Assembly: GCF_004210375.1 (NCBI RefSeq)
Contig: NC_134834.1
Coordinates: forward strand, 149,701,009-149,765,008
Direction of reading: 5' to 3'
Source of the DNA: Tachypleus tridentatus
Lineage: Eukaryota; Arthropoda; Merostomata; Xiphosura; Limulidae
Length of the DNA: 64,000 bases
Below, in pieces: positions 12,775 through 26,100 of this stretch. The position numbers and the translations under genes are program-made. Within the stretch, counting starts at the first letter, position 1; every line of letters begins with the position of its first letter. The notes under the pieces are model-generated. The model made no database searches, was not told where the DNA came from, and saw only the letters and a list, made by a program, of their open reading frames with translations.

Positions 12775-13950
12775 CTACAGGTCACATGAAGAGAAAACAG
12801 AAGTCACCACTGCTCTAAAACCGTAACTACTACTTACACGAATTACAGAATCAAAATGCTTACATCATAATTCATTTTTGATACATGAAGTTATGGTTCT
12901 CTTGTAAAACAGTCAATGAATGTGATATTCAATGGTAAGCTTCATTAAACACATGAAGATACCCAATAAGTTACAATCTTTGATAACATTCTCAAATTGG
13001 AAACAAAATTCAGGTTTCATAACATACGCGATGAATCAGTAATTGTGCAATTAGCTATTTGTAACGAATACAAATATATTTCCTACCAACAATATCCAAT
13101 CCTACAACATTTGCTAAGTTCACGAAATTACAATGTTTATATTTATTTAAGTTATTGTTGTTGTAAATACTCCATCATTGGTTCTGTAATCTTCTAGAAG
13201 ACATACAACCTGCAACTAAAACTATTTACTTTAAAAGCTTGTATTTTCAGCAAATAGAAATTTTTATGTGCTTTAATCATATCTACTACTTTCTAAAAGG
13301 ATTATTTATATATTTCTTTCTCAATAATTCATTATTAAAATCTTGACCTTCTTACTGGTGTGTACTGTAAACTGACTGAAATGGAAACACTAAAATCAGT
13401 GTACCACTGCTAAACGTTGTGTGATCAACTATAAAAGCATATATCCAATCATTTCTCTACTGCTATAAACAAATACATTCAAGAACTAGCTATTGGTTAC
13501 TGAAATTTATTCTGCTGTTATTTTAGACTTACAAAATATCATGTTTTTAGTGGATATTATTATTTACCAGGATACAACTGTGCATGTACATAAAGGAAAC
13601 AGCGACGGTACAAAGATAATAAGACACCTTTAGTAATGACTTAACTACATCCAACTACTTACCATGATCTGTAAACATGACTTCTTGTTGTAATACTTCC
13701 CAAACATTCTTGATCAATTAATTCCTGTGTATCCAAAACTTCATATCCACCAAATCTGATTTGTTAAGATGGCTCTTCTGATTTAAGTGTGTTCACGGTC
13801 ATACACATAATTCAAGTATAAGACAAAATCAAAGAGATCTTTGATTTTTCACTTTACCTGTTTACAAAGATATTATTGACTAAAAAAACCCTACAACAAT
13901 AGCAATTTCAAAACCGTAACCTACACTCACAGCAAGATAACTATACTTAC

Positions 13951-14060
13951 TTTCCACTTCGGAGTTGTTTAATATGATGAAACACATTTATTATATCACG
14001 GATTCTTCGAGGGGCTTCTTCTATTTTGGAGGCTAAGGTGATACATGCCATAGCCACAAC
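13951..14060 (-). CDS. CCNL1: Cyclin L exon 3
   Basis: The exon follows TTTGACAG and ends before GTAAGTATAG. It encodes 36 codons plus two bases, including [18 protein letters not shown] and INVFHH, a diagnostic cyclin L helix. Reading through the donor meets TAA after one further codon, so retention of this intron would give a truncated cyclin of about 132 residues. No exon fitting the next cyclin L segment in phase was recognised downstream. Confidence 0.92.
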
Positions 14061-17000
14061 CTGTCAAACACAAAATCTTTAATGTTTAGCAAGAGATGTT
14101 TTTCCATTGTTTCAAAGAATTAAGTGTCACATTAACAAGAAAAAAACTATAATAATACTAAAGAACTACATTATTAATTTCACAGTACAGAGAGCAAACT
14201 ATTTATAACATAGTTAGTAGGCCTAAAAATACTTTTTTTTAAAGAGTCAGCTGTTCCATATATATATATATTGAAATAATGTTATTTCACACATTTTATA
14301 ATGCAAAGCAACAGACCTGATGTTATAGTAAACACAAGCTATGGCAACGTGATTTATCTGAGAACATAAAAACCAAATGATACAGTGGAGCGCCGTTAAG
14401 CCACAGTATTTGGGGGTCAACCTGCTTAACCGCGGCTTAAGTGGTCAGCAGCTTAAACCTTTGTGACTGAAAAGCCGAAGTCCGGGCCATTGTGTGATCA
14501 TTATATCAGATTATCGAATTAAAAATAATACTTTAATTATTGATCACTTTTTTCACGGATTTACCGCTGATTAACTTTAATGTATGGAGAGGTGTGATTC
14601 GGTAACAATGGCGGCCTCCATAAAGCTGACATAGAGAGCGGATAAGGTAGATTAACGGTCAATTTCTATTGTTATATATTTTATTTATTTCCCAAATTAA
14701 AGCAAATCCTTTTTAAATATCCCCTTGAAGTTATAAAGCCAGGATTAAATTCGTAACCTGCGTTTTTACACGTTCTTAAATTAGTGGTGAGCCGTGATAA
14801 TCCTCGCTCACAAGACTTGCTACAGCGGCTTAAGCGATTTCACAGTTTACTGGTCCGCGGCTCAATGGCACTCCACTGTATTTTGTGTATATTCACAAAG
14901 AGTTTAATATTTTTTATAACAGTTGACAGAACAAAAATATATTCAATTCATATCAGTATCTATCAGTAACTATACAAGTTAATGCATAGAAAATTCTTCA
15001 ACGTTTATTATATTCATTTGCTCTGATGTCTCAAGAGTAAAACTGCATCACTGGATTAAAAACATTAGAGAAAATAAACATGCAATCATTTTAACACTCA
15101 ATAGAAAAAAGAAATCAAAATCTCCAAATTTAAAATATTTATTTAATTTTATACAACAATTTTGTTTTTAAACCACAACTTCTGAATTTAAGGTGATTTC
15201 AATAAGTTCCCAACAAGGTTATTTTTTCCAAGTACAAGCTCTGAATACATAGTGAAAAAAATATCTATGTAACTTGAATACAAGTGTATTCATCTCAACC
15301 AAAGTGATCATTCAATAGTGTTACTGCCAATATTTTGACTTTGAGGAGTCACATTCTTTATACAAAACTTTTACACTTATTTCAGTGGTAAAAGCAACAA
15401 TGCTTCCATTTCAGTGGTGATTTAAGTACAATATGGCACAAAGCAATAAATGCTTGGCGTGTTAATCTGAAGAAAAGGTAACAACAATTATGGCTATGAC
15501 AATTTTTTTCTTACTTTACCTTTTTTATACTACACTTAAATTATGAGACCAAAGTATGATTGAAAAACATGAAAGATAGAATTAATTTACCCTACTGGCA
15601 TGAGAGTATGGCTTAAAATGCACATCAGTCTTTTTACTCAGCTATGTTCCAATTTAATCATGTTTGATGTGTTCGGACTACAGATATTGCTCTAAACAGC
15701 AATTTTTAAAACCTATTTATAACTTAGCTATACAACCAAATAAATTATAGGTGTTGTGGAATATTCTGCTCTAGAATTTGCTATATTGTTCTGAAATGCA
15801 TATGAGAAAACTACACAAATTATTTTTAAACAAATAACATTAGGAAAAAATAGGCTTAATAAACCATACACTATTGCAAAAAGCTTCAAGACTAAAGTAA
15901 GAGCTATAATTTCTTGGTTTTTATATATATTATTTATTTATTATCACATATATTGTTACACAAGAAACTAAAATGTAAAAATCAAGCCTATCAGGTTATA
16001 TACGAGATACAAAATTCAAGTATTTTGTTTGTTTGAAATTAAGCACAAAGCTACACAATGGGCTATCTGTGTTCTGCCACTAGGGAGAGGGCAAAATTTA
16101 AATGAAAAAAAAAATTATCCTAATGGAATGAATACAGACTACAGTCACATGATACACTACAGAAATTAAACAATGACATACTACTAGCATAACTACACAG
16201 TCTGTTTACAGTAAGTTGCCTTACACTGTTATCAGTTAATTTATTGCTTTGTTATACTTTGCATAGTTCAAAGAGAAATAAAACAGGAGTGGACATGTAA
16301 CATTATTACAAACCTGAGCCTCTTTGGGATAAGTAACTGTACCTGTTTGTAAAAATCTCAATCATACTAAAAAAACAACATGCATTTCACATTTTATTTT
16401 GTTTTTTTCAGCTTTTGATAAAAAAAAAATTTTTACAGTTAGTGTTTGGCAGTTTTTACCAGAAAAAACAACAACTTCTGATTAATAATCTAGAATGTTT
16501 TAAAGATTACACAAATTAATTACAACAACTAAAATGAAAAGTATTTTTATTCTTAGAATAAAATTAAGCTTTCATTGAGATTTACTCAACAAAGGCTTCT
16601 TAAATTTACATATAAATCCTTTAAAAAAATATAGAAGTTCCAATATTTATTAAATATACTTATTACGTTAAAAGTTAGTTTACTTCTATAGTTACATGGT
16701 AATTACAAATTTCATCATTTTTTCCACCTGTGTCCAGAGGATTAAGTTATTTTTTCATTCAACCATATCAAGTATTGTTTTATTGATAAACCACTTCGTT
16801 AAGCCTTATTTGCATTAAGTAATATTAACCTGAAGAACTTTTTGAATATCACACAAAATGTAGAACAAACATGAGTATGAATACATACAAGTATAAATTT
16901 TTAAAACTCAGATTTTAATTAAATAGTTTAACTACAGATTACCCAGAATATATAAAGTCAAAAACTGTCTAGTCTGAATGTACAAGTTTCATGTTAAAAT

Positions 17001-20000
17001 TAAAAATACTTTAATTCATCTTACTTTTCAAATTGCACTTCCACAGCCTCTAAAATGTCTGTTTATGATGCATTTTATTTCAGTAAAACTTGTTTCATTT
17101 TCTCTACCCTAACTCTATATATAATCAATCAATTTAAATTGCCTTTTAACCACCACAAGAAATCTAAAATACTCTTTTTCTCGCATTACTAAAGACTGAG
17201 AGTTCTGTTTGTCTGATATAATTTATGGATTGTAAGTCTATAACTGCCTGCAGTTATGTGTACTTCTTTCACTGCCCTTCGAACCACATCCAACTCACAA
17301 TCCTGTGATATGTGATATAAATCACTCAATGAATACAGTAATTATCTGCAAGCCACCTCGTGAAGAAATTTTTTTTTCATTTCCTCACCTAACCCAATTC
17401 TAAGTTTTTCATTTTAGCTTCTTTTACAATAATAATAAAAAAATATACAAAAATGACAAGAAATGTTGTACTTGTGTTTCACCTCATTTTTCTGCTGTTG
17501 ACCCTCAAATAAAACTTTTTTTTTTAACAATAGTACATGGTTATTGAATAAACTTTATTAAATCCATTGACTGTGGTTACTCTAAATGAATATGGAATTT
17601 TTTGCAAGCCATACACTATATATGGCACACTTGCATTCAACTGTCAGAAGCAGACTACATGCAGTAAATCAATAGTAAATGGACTAAGAAGACAAAATAA
17701 CATGTACAATATAAAAACAATGTCTTACAAGTGCTTCAAAATAATTCCCTTAGTTACTTTACTTGAACTTGGAGATAGCAACTTTGAATCTTTATGGAGA
17801 ATAACCGTCTCTACTGAAAACAATGTGGGATTACATCATTTGGTTTCTATTGGTTCTAAATTATTTAACAGCAAACTACAGAGAAAACTACTGGTCATTT
17901 GTGAAGGAAAGGATGTGATAATAGGAGGGTGTGTCAAATGGATATGACTTTCTAGTTTATAGCTCCACAAACCAAGAATTAAAATATATTATAAAAACTA
18001 AATTATCCTTTAATAATATCTATATACCAGAATGAATAATTTACATTAAAATTGGCACATTAGAGGTGGTGATGAAATCAGAGCAAACAAATCTCATGAT
18101 ACACATACAAGGGGGAGTTTGAGAATTTATTTAAACAATTCCTTTTAAAGTGAAAAAGTTAAAACTTGTAGAATATTAAACTTTGATGCAATGCTTATTA
18201 AGATACAACAACAATGTAGTCTAACTTTTGAACGTAACTCTTAAAAAGGGGTGACCAGGCCATTTTGAAATACTTAATGGTAGAGTTAAAACCTGTTAGA
18301 TATAAAAATAATGAAACATCTGGTCAACACTTCAGCTTGTTCCTAACACTGGTATGTTATGATAAAAATATTAAAGTACACATTTCATTTAACACATGGT
18401 GAAACAGCAAAAATTTATTATATTAATATTTTAAAATGATGTAGCAAAACATCAAAGTAAGCAATGAAAATCTACAACATGGTACAAGTTTTTAACTGTT
18501 TCTAAAAAAAAGAAAAGCATTACATTGAAATCTAAAATTTCAAAGATGAAAATCCATACAAAAGTCAAATATAAAATTTGATATACATAGAAGAGACAAA
18601 TGATATAGGTATTAAAATTCTTATTTAAAAGCATAAAACAAGTAACATTATAACCTTCTTAGGTCATCTTCAGGTTAAAATATTTCATTTTTTATATAAT
18701 ATATAACCTATACAAAGCAAATCTGAAATTTCAAGCTATTTAATTTAGTAGTTTTTCTATAATGCAGTTAATTAAACAAATCATACAAGTCAGTGATGTC
18801 GAGAAACCCACTTGTTGAGAAATTTAAAATGCAAAAACGGCTCGTTTGGGTTGAGAAAATATTTTACATAGAAGAGCGAACAACGTTTCGACCTTCTTCG
18901 GTCATCGTCAGGTTCACAAAGAAAGAGGTAACTGACCGGAAGCTGACCACATGTATTATCTAATACCGCCCTCTACATTTCGACACACAGTTACACAAGC
19001 CCTTTCAAACATGTGGTCAGCTTCCGGTCAGTTACCTCTTTCTTTGTGAACCTGACGATGACCGAAGAAGGTCGAAACGTTGTTCGCTCTTCTATGTAAA
19101 ATATTTTCTCAACCCAAACGAGCCGTTTTTGCATTTTAAAAAATCATACAAGTGTTGAGCCAACATACATGGGTTACAAGTTTGTTCTCTAAGAAATAGA
19201 GTATTTAGTCAAAGAAATGGAATATTTTAGAATACCAAATAGTTACCTTTGTCACAATGATTTAGTTACAATACCATTCATTATAAAATGACATCAGTAA
19301 AACAGGTCTAGTAGTTATATTAACAGTGCCTCCTCCTATAATTAAATAAGAGAATAAGAGAAACTACACAAAATTTATTAGAGTTCATATCTAAACAGAC
19401 GTCATCTTACAACATAGTTTCTATATTGTTAAACCTCCAATTTCATAATTTTTATCTTAAGACTACAAAAAAATTAAAACCTCATAAAAAGAAGGCAGCA
19501 CTCAGCACAAACTGTATAAAAACAATTTTCAGTTACAATTTTCTTATACTGAACATGTACTTCTGACAGGTGCTTACCTCTTTTTGCATAGATATTCTCA
19601 TTCAGTGCTGTCCCATATATGCAAAACAGCTTTTGCATGCAACAAGCTTTAAGCTTCTACATACCCCAATGTGGTTCAACTGCATCTCACATGCAAATCA
19701 CCACACAACAACCCAATACCAACTGGGGTGCCACAAACCCTCCTGACACAGGTGACTCCCTCTATTCAATTCTGCAACACTGCCAGAGTTTTTGAAAAAA
19801 AAATGAAGCACCAATTTTCAGTGAGAAGGAAAAATGAGAAATGTGAGAGGAAGTAAGTAAATATCAGGAATGCATTTTCAGTAACGGGAAATTATAAATT
19901 ACCCCATCTCACATAAATAACTAGAATCCCACATTAAATAGGTGGAAGAACCCATGCCAGGGAAAGAAAGAATCATCTTTCAAAAGTGTCAAAAGAATAC

Positions 20001-23000
20001 CCTAAATGGAGATGCTTGCAGTAGAAGGTCACACATGGGAAACTGACCCCTTCTGTAACAGGTATACTTTATGCCCAAGGTGGAGAGAGGTGATGCAGAC
20101 ATAGACAGAAAAAGAGAGAAGCACATAAAATATCCAGCCATCTCACTGGGATACAAAAGATCATACAATCTTCACCTTAAGTTCAGCAGACTGGAAGAAA
20201 ATATCATACCCACCAATCTGTAAACAGGACATGCGATAGAAAAGTGATCAAATGTTTGACCAATCCAGATGATCAAAACAGATTAATAAAAATGTCCCAG
20301 TCTTTTGAAATATCCCACTCAAAATTAATCAGACACAAACCACCCCCAACACAGTAACATCCTTGATACATGAAAACCTTCAAGAGATAGTTCAGAAGGA
20401 ATAACTGTAGTAACCTACATGACCATCCACTGTGACCCACAAGGTAAACAAGTCCAACTGAGTGAGGGAACAGACACCTGTAATATATGTGTGAGATCTT
20501 ACACTGATTGGTTCAGCACTGAATCCAAAATCCAGCCACTGGGAAACAATATCTATGTTGAAGAGGGGTAGGGTGAAGGGTCCCAACTGAAGGGGTGAAC
20601 TGCAATTTTGACGGCAACCTCCATAGCTACAGCATCTCTTCGAACAAACCTGTTCAGAGAGGGAATGTCAGACTAGAAAATATCTCATCATTTATCTTAG
20701 CTGAAAACCAATGCCCTACTCTTAACCAAGTGGATTCATTATTGTTTGTATTCTATATTACAAGTACATGCAGAATTATGCCTCTATGGTCCACAAATCC
20801 AGTGGCTTGGAACTGAAAAATGGTAAGGCAACAGATTTAAGGTATAGAGAGGAAACAAAACAGAAAAAAATCTCCCTGATAGTACACTAAAGCAAAATAA
20901 ACCAAATCCATTGAAGGGCGATACATACCAGTACTCTCTCTCTTAAATTAGAGACAAAAAAAGCCTGGTATGAACCAAAATGTCTAGAAAAGGAGGGAGG
21001 GAGTGTATAAAATGGGGCTAAAAGAAGCCTAGCAGACTCTACAGTAGAGACTTGGGAAGTCCAAGTCGTAATCAGATGAAGGAAAATTGTGAAACAGATA
21101 TTCCAAACGAGTACAGCAGTTTGAGGAGGAAGTCAAGCAATACTGGGCAAGAAGGTTGGGCAGACCTCAAACAAAAGAGTTCTCACAAATAAATTTAATT
21201 GTAAGAATTATAATATATAATTACTTACAAACATGAAAATGGCATTATACTGTAAAATTAAGCAAGCATATATATTGACAATAAGAAAAATTTAGTAGAT
21301 AGGATTTCTCGAAGAAAACTATATTTAACCTAATTTACAATCTACCAGTAGAATTAATGATAAGCTAATAATAAGTAAGTTTAGCCTAATCTAACATTGT
21401 TAAGACAAAGAATATCACAAAAATTTAATGAAAAAAAACTAGCCTTACAAGAAATAGGTACAAGTCTAACTAAACATGTTCTTGAAACCTAAGAACCACA
21501 AATAACAATTTTAATAAAATTATTCAAAAAGCTAAACAGTATAACAATTGACGGAATATATTTTGAATGTGTGGGTCACCAAACTTGCGGCCCAAGGAAA
21601 GTCAACCCATTAATGATGAATGTATCAAAGCCAACAATTCTCAGTTGAGTACTGCAACCTTAAGACTGAATAATTGTACTGGAAGTAACTGACAATATTT
21701 TCAAAGTGGAAACATAAGCTTCTGTTAAAACCAAAAAATATAAATAACAATAAGGGAAAGTTACTACTTAAAATAAGTGAAGTAGGAAAAAAATTATCTC
21801 CACAAAACTGGGGGAAGAGAACACACAGACAAAAGGTCCTGACAACAGCACTGTCAAACAAGAAATAATAGTTTGGTAGAATAAAATAGAGGGAGTCACA
21901 TGCATAAGGAGTGTCACACTCCTATTGTTGGAGAGTTGTTGATGATTCACATGGAGGTACAGTTGAACCATGTTGATCATAGGGTATGTGAGAGCTCAAG
22001 ACTTGTGGCATGCAAAAAGTTTTTGCATGTAGAGAACAGCACTGAATGGGAATAACTGTTTATGTGTTAAGGTAATGTACCTTACTGAAATAAAAACATT
22101 TTGTTGTAAGTAATCTTTTATTTTAAAATGTGTCAATATTTCACATAATATAACCATAAATGTTACAAAATAACTTAACCATAATAACATAAGAAATAGC
22201 AATAATTATTTTTTATAATAGTGATACAATATGGAAAGGATATCTTTAAAATATATCTTCAACAGACTTTTCTACAAACAAAATTTAATCTAACAAAGAT
22301 ACAAAAACTGCACATACCTCCATTCCATGCTTCACAAAAGACTTTGAATAATAAAATCGTTGAAATAACACCTGTCCTGTTGCCATAGCCACCTACCACA
22401 TACGAAAATTGTGATCAAAACACTTTAGATTATGGTTTAAACACTCCACTGTGACTTGTGCATAAAAAAAAACTTGTTAACTAGATAATGTCAGACACAA
22501 TTCCTAACTCACTTTAAAATAACTGTATCTAACTCTTCATGGTCTGAAGGGGATTCAGGGTACCTCGTGTACACTTGCAACTTTCACAATTTCATTTAAA
22601 AATATGATGATCTAGTTTTTCAATGCAATGTTAAACAAAGTTCCACCTGTACACTGTGTAAACCACAAGAAATGAAACCCTAAATTTTAGCAACTTAAGT
22701 TCACAAACTTTCCACTGACCCAATCAGGGTTTGAAAAAATATAATTATTTCAAGATAAAATATAATTTATTGCATAAAAACCCACCCTAGCTCTTCGATG
22801 AATTTGAAAAAATAAAGCCATACAATAAACTGTGTGATCCATATTACATCACACAAACTTATATAGAATGCAATGTCTATCCAAATTCAACCAACAGCAT
22901 GTCAAACAATAACGAATTGGAACTGTAAGCAGATGATACATCACCTTGACAACAGTATGTATTACATCATAACAGGAATCTGTCAATCATGACACCAAGT

Positions 23001-23106
23001 GAAAACAAAATATCTCCTTTACTATAATACATAAATATACAAGTTCATACTTCATTATAACATTTGGTTGTTAACAATTCTGATTTCATCTGTACATATA
23101 AAGCAC

Positions 23107-23139
<33 letters not shown>

Positions 23140-26100
23140 CATGTCTGTTTGTCCATTATCAAACTATTCCTAGCTCAGTGGGCCAATATCAATCAAACGT
23201 ATGATGACAATCTAGAACAAGGGGCATGTTAAGGAGGGGTTCACAGCCCCTTATCCTCCATTATTGCTGTTATTTAGCATTTATTATATTTGATATAAGT
23301 TAACACTAATTACATTCATAGATGGCACTATGTCCTTACATCAGAAAAATAAATACATTTATAATACAGAATACAAACAGCATGTGATGAGGGCACATAA
23401 ATGTCATAAATATATCTCTGAAAATACTCTAGCACTCTCTAGAGAAGAATGCAATAAGAAAAAAATGGCCATCACTCTTGCACACACTCACATAAATTTA
23501 AATAAAGTTTCTACTCCAACAGCCGCCATAAGATCCACATTTTGAGTTATACACTTCCTATTTTGACCCATGATCTTTCAACTGCAGCCAGTGAGACACA
23601 ACTGTGGTTAATAACCATAAATTAACTATGCCAAACACTATGGAAGAATATTAAAAGCTGAATGTTGTAAGTGGGTAACAAAGCACCCCACCACCACTTT
23701 CTTCACTGCTACTTCTTCCTACAAGGTCATCCTGACCATTGCACAGCATATACCACATATTAAGTTCTTAAATCTTATAAAATACTTTTGGTGGGGTAAT
23801 AATGAATATTGTAATATGTTATAAATAAATTGTCTTGAAGATAGGATTTTTTTATTTATTGTAGCATCCACCCACATTTTTTTAAGTTTATTCTTTTGTT
23901 TGTTTATTTGTAACTAAACACAAAACCACTCATGAGCTACCTCTGCTCTGCCAAGTATGGATATAAAACCTGGTTTCCAGCATTGTAAGTACATGGACAA
24001 ACTGCTATATCACTGGTGGCTTTTAATTTCATAACAAAGACAAGAGGTCAGATATCTCACCTGAATTTTTTGTCAACACAAATTCATATATATGAACTTA
24101 TCCTGAAGTTACTTTATTAGGGTTACATTTTATCTCACCTTGTCACAAGTTTCAAGGAATGTCTCGGATTACCATGTAAAGCAATTCTCTTTACATTATT
24201 CCCATAAGATGTTCTCAGTGCAAAAGGTCAATTTACAGGTAAACTTGTTCCCAGATAATCATAATTCCTTATCACAAAAGCAAGTAAATATAAAATCTCA
24301 GTTGCTAATATATGAATTTCACACAGACAAAATATTAATTGCTTTACGCTGAAAACAAAAGTATCTACAGTAATAATACACACTGAATTAGTATGATTTA
24401 TTTCAATGCAACAGTATTCCAACTAGTTGTCAATTCACTTTAAAAACATCAGAATCACAAAAATCTGCTGTAATCCATGTCAGCAATCAAAGAGCAAATG
24501 TTAAAACCAAAACCAACACAATGGTTCAACTTGGCTGGACCAATGAGAATTGGTGATACATCAAACAATAGCCCCCCTTCATGTTCTATTAGGGTCTGAC
24601 CAGTTTCACCAGATTCAGAAACATTTATTGTTTAAAAAGCAAAAAAAAACATTTTAAAACCATTTAAAATCTTGCTAGCCATTTACTTTTCATCAGAAAC
24701 AAGGACATAGAATAAATTTTGTAGTCCAAAATATACAATGCACAAACAAATACATAGATATTTCTGCCCATTTTGAACCAACAGCATGTCAAAAAATTAT
24801 GAGCAGGGATTGTAAACAACCTACACACCGTGTTTCTCCGATAATAAGACCTACCCATAAAATAAGACCTAGTGTGATTTTTGGGGATAGTTTTAATATA
24901 AGCCCTACCCTTAAAATAAGCCCTAGTTAAGAGTGGCAGGAAGAGGAAAGAAATAAAAAAAATTAATTTATTAGTTTAATAGTTAGTTAATTAGTTTGTT
25001 TAAGTATTAATCAGTTAGTTTAATAGTTTAATAATAGTTTATTTTAAATGGTTAGTTTAATAGTTTTACTTTGTAACTTCATTTTTTTAATATATCAAAA
25101 TAAGACATCCCCCGAAAATAAGCCCTAGTGTCATATTTTGGAGTGAAAATTAATATAAGCCGTCTTATTTTCCGGAGAAACATGGTATTAGCTTGACAAC
25201 AAATTGGTTGCTGTCATATCATGTAGCATTAATAAGCTATGTTATCAAGAAACAGCTACATATCACATCATCAAATGTGGCTACAAGCATTCTGTCAATC
25301 ATATCATGACATGACATGGTTCTTATCTAGCAATCATGGTATTTCAAGTTTACAACCAATGTCATTACATATCTTCCCATATTCTATTTCATTATCAACA
25401 TTTGGTTGCTGACATTTTTCATTTCATTTACCCATATAATACAAATACATACATACGAGTTTGAAATGAACATTACTGGGACCACCTTTCATCTTGTCTT
25501 GACATGGATGTCACACAGTATAAGGTTACCAGGTAAGACAATAAATCAGACATACTGTTAACATTGTTCCAATCCAAAAAATTGTAGAATGAAAGGTTAA
25601 TTAACAGATATTATTTTAAACTTTCAATAATTATGAACTAACTGAACTTGCAGTGTAAGCATACTAATTTGTGACTGTAGAATTCAATGGTGTGTAAATT
25701 CTTTTTATTTCCCTATTTACAAATAAACGAAACCCCTAAAGCGATTTAAAACCGAATCATAAACATGATAAACATAGTTATATGTATAATCAAAAATGCA
25801 AACTCCATAAGTAATAATATTATTATTAGTATTAGTATTAACGTTGATAATATAAATATTTTACTATGTGGATGATAAATGTAATGATTTTTACTTCAGT
25901 GTTACTACTAGTGCTAGAGAAATGGTAAAACTCACTAAGACTCGTGTTAGACTTAACGTACCTGAGGTAAACGCAAAAGGAATCCTGAGGTTTGTATCAA
26001 ATCACATCCCAAAATTCGTAAATCTTGCTCAGTTTCACGATCAAGACCATCCAGCATTGAAGGTGTGGGAGAATGTTTATTTGGTGGCAATATACAATTT

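Larger units (their letters stand above)
14061..22317 (-). other. Cyclin L intron 2
   Basis: An 8.3 kb intron holding the Tigger-like MITE, a SINE tail, foldback copy 2 and the long-inverted-repeat element. The rest (about 15-18.7 kb) is AT-rich with no feature I can support. The 126-codon frame at 17,567-17,947 begins with TTG and has no family resemblance. Confidence 0.8.
22393..25961 (-). other. Cyclin L intron 1
   Basis: A 3.6 kb intron containing a TG microsatellite, a SINE, a MITE and two related dispersed repeats (near 22,880-23,080 and 24,773-25,440) that share AACCAACAGCATGTCAAA. No further coding exon is visible. Confidence 0.8.

Noticed and set aside
17567-17947. 126-codon open frame on the plus strand
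   Set aside because: It starts with TTG, lies antisense in cyclin L intron 2, is AT-rich, and has no recognisable domain or splice context.
18900-19090. Hammerhead-ribozyme-like core (CTGACGA ... GAAAC) in the foldback elements
   Set aside because: The CTGANGA box and GAAA are present around a GACC/GGTC stem, but one extra T separates the box from the stem. No stem III closing on a UH cleavage site or matching stem I is visible.
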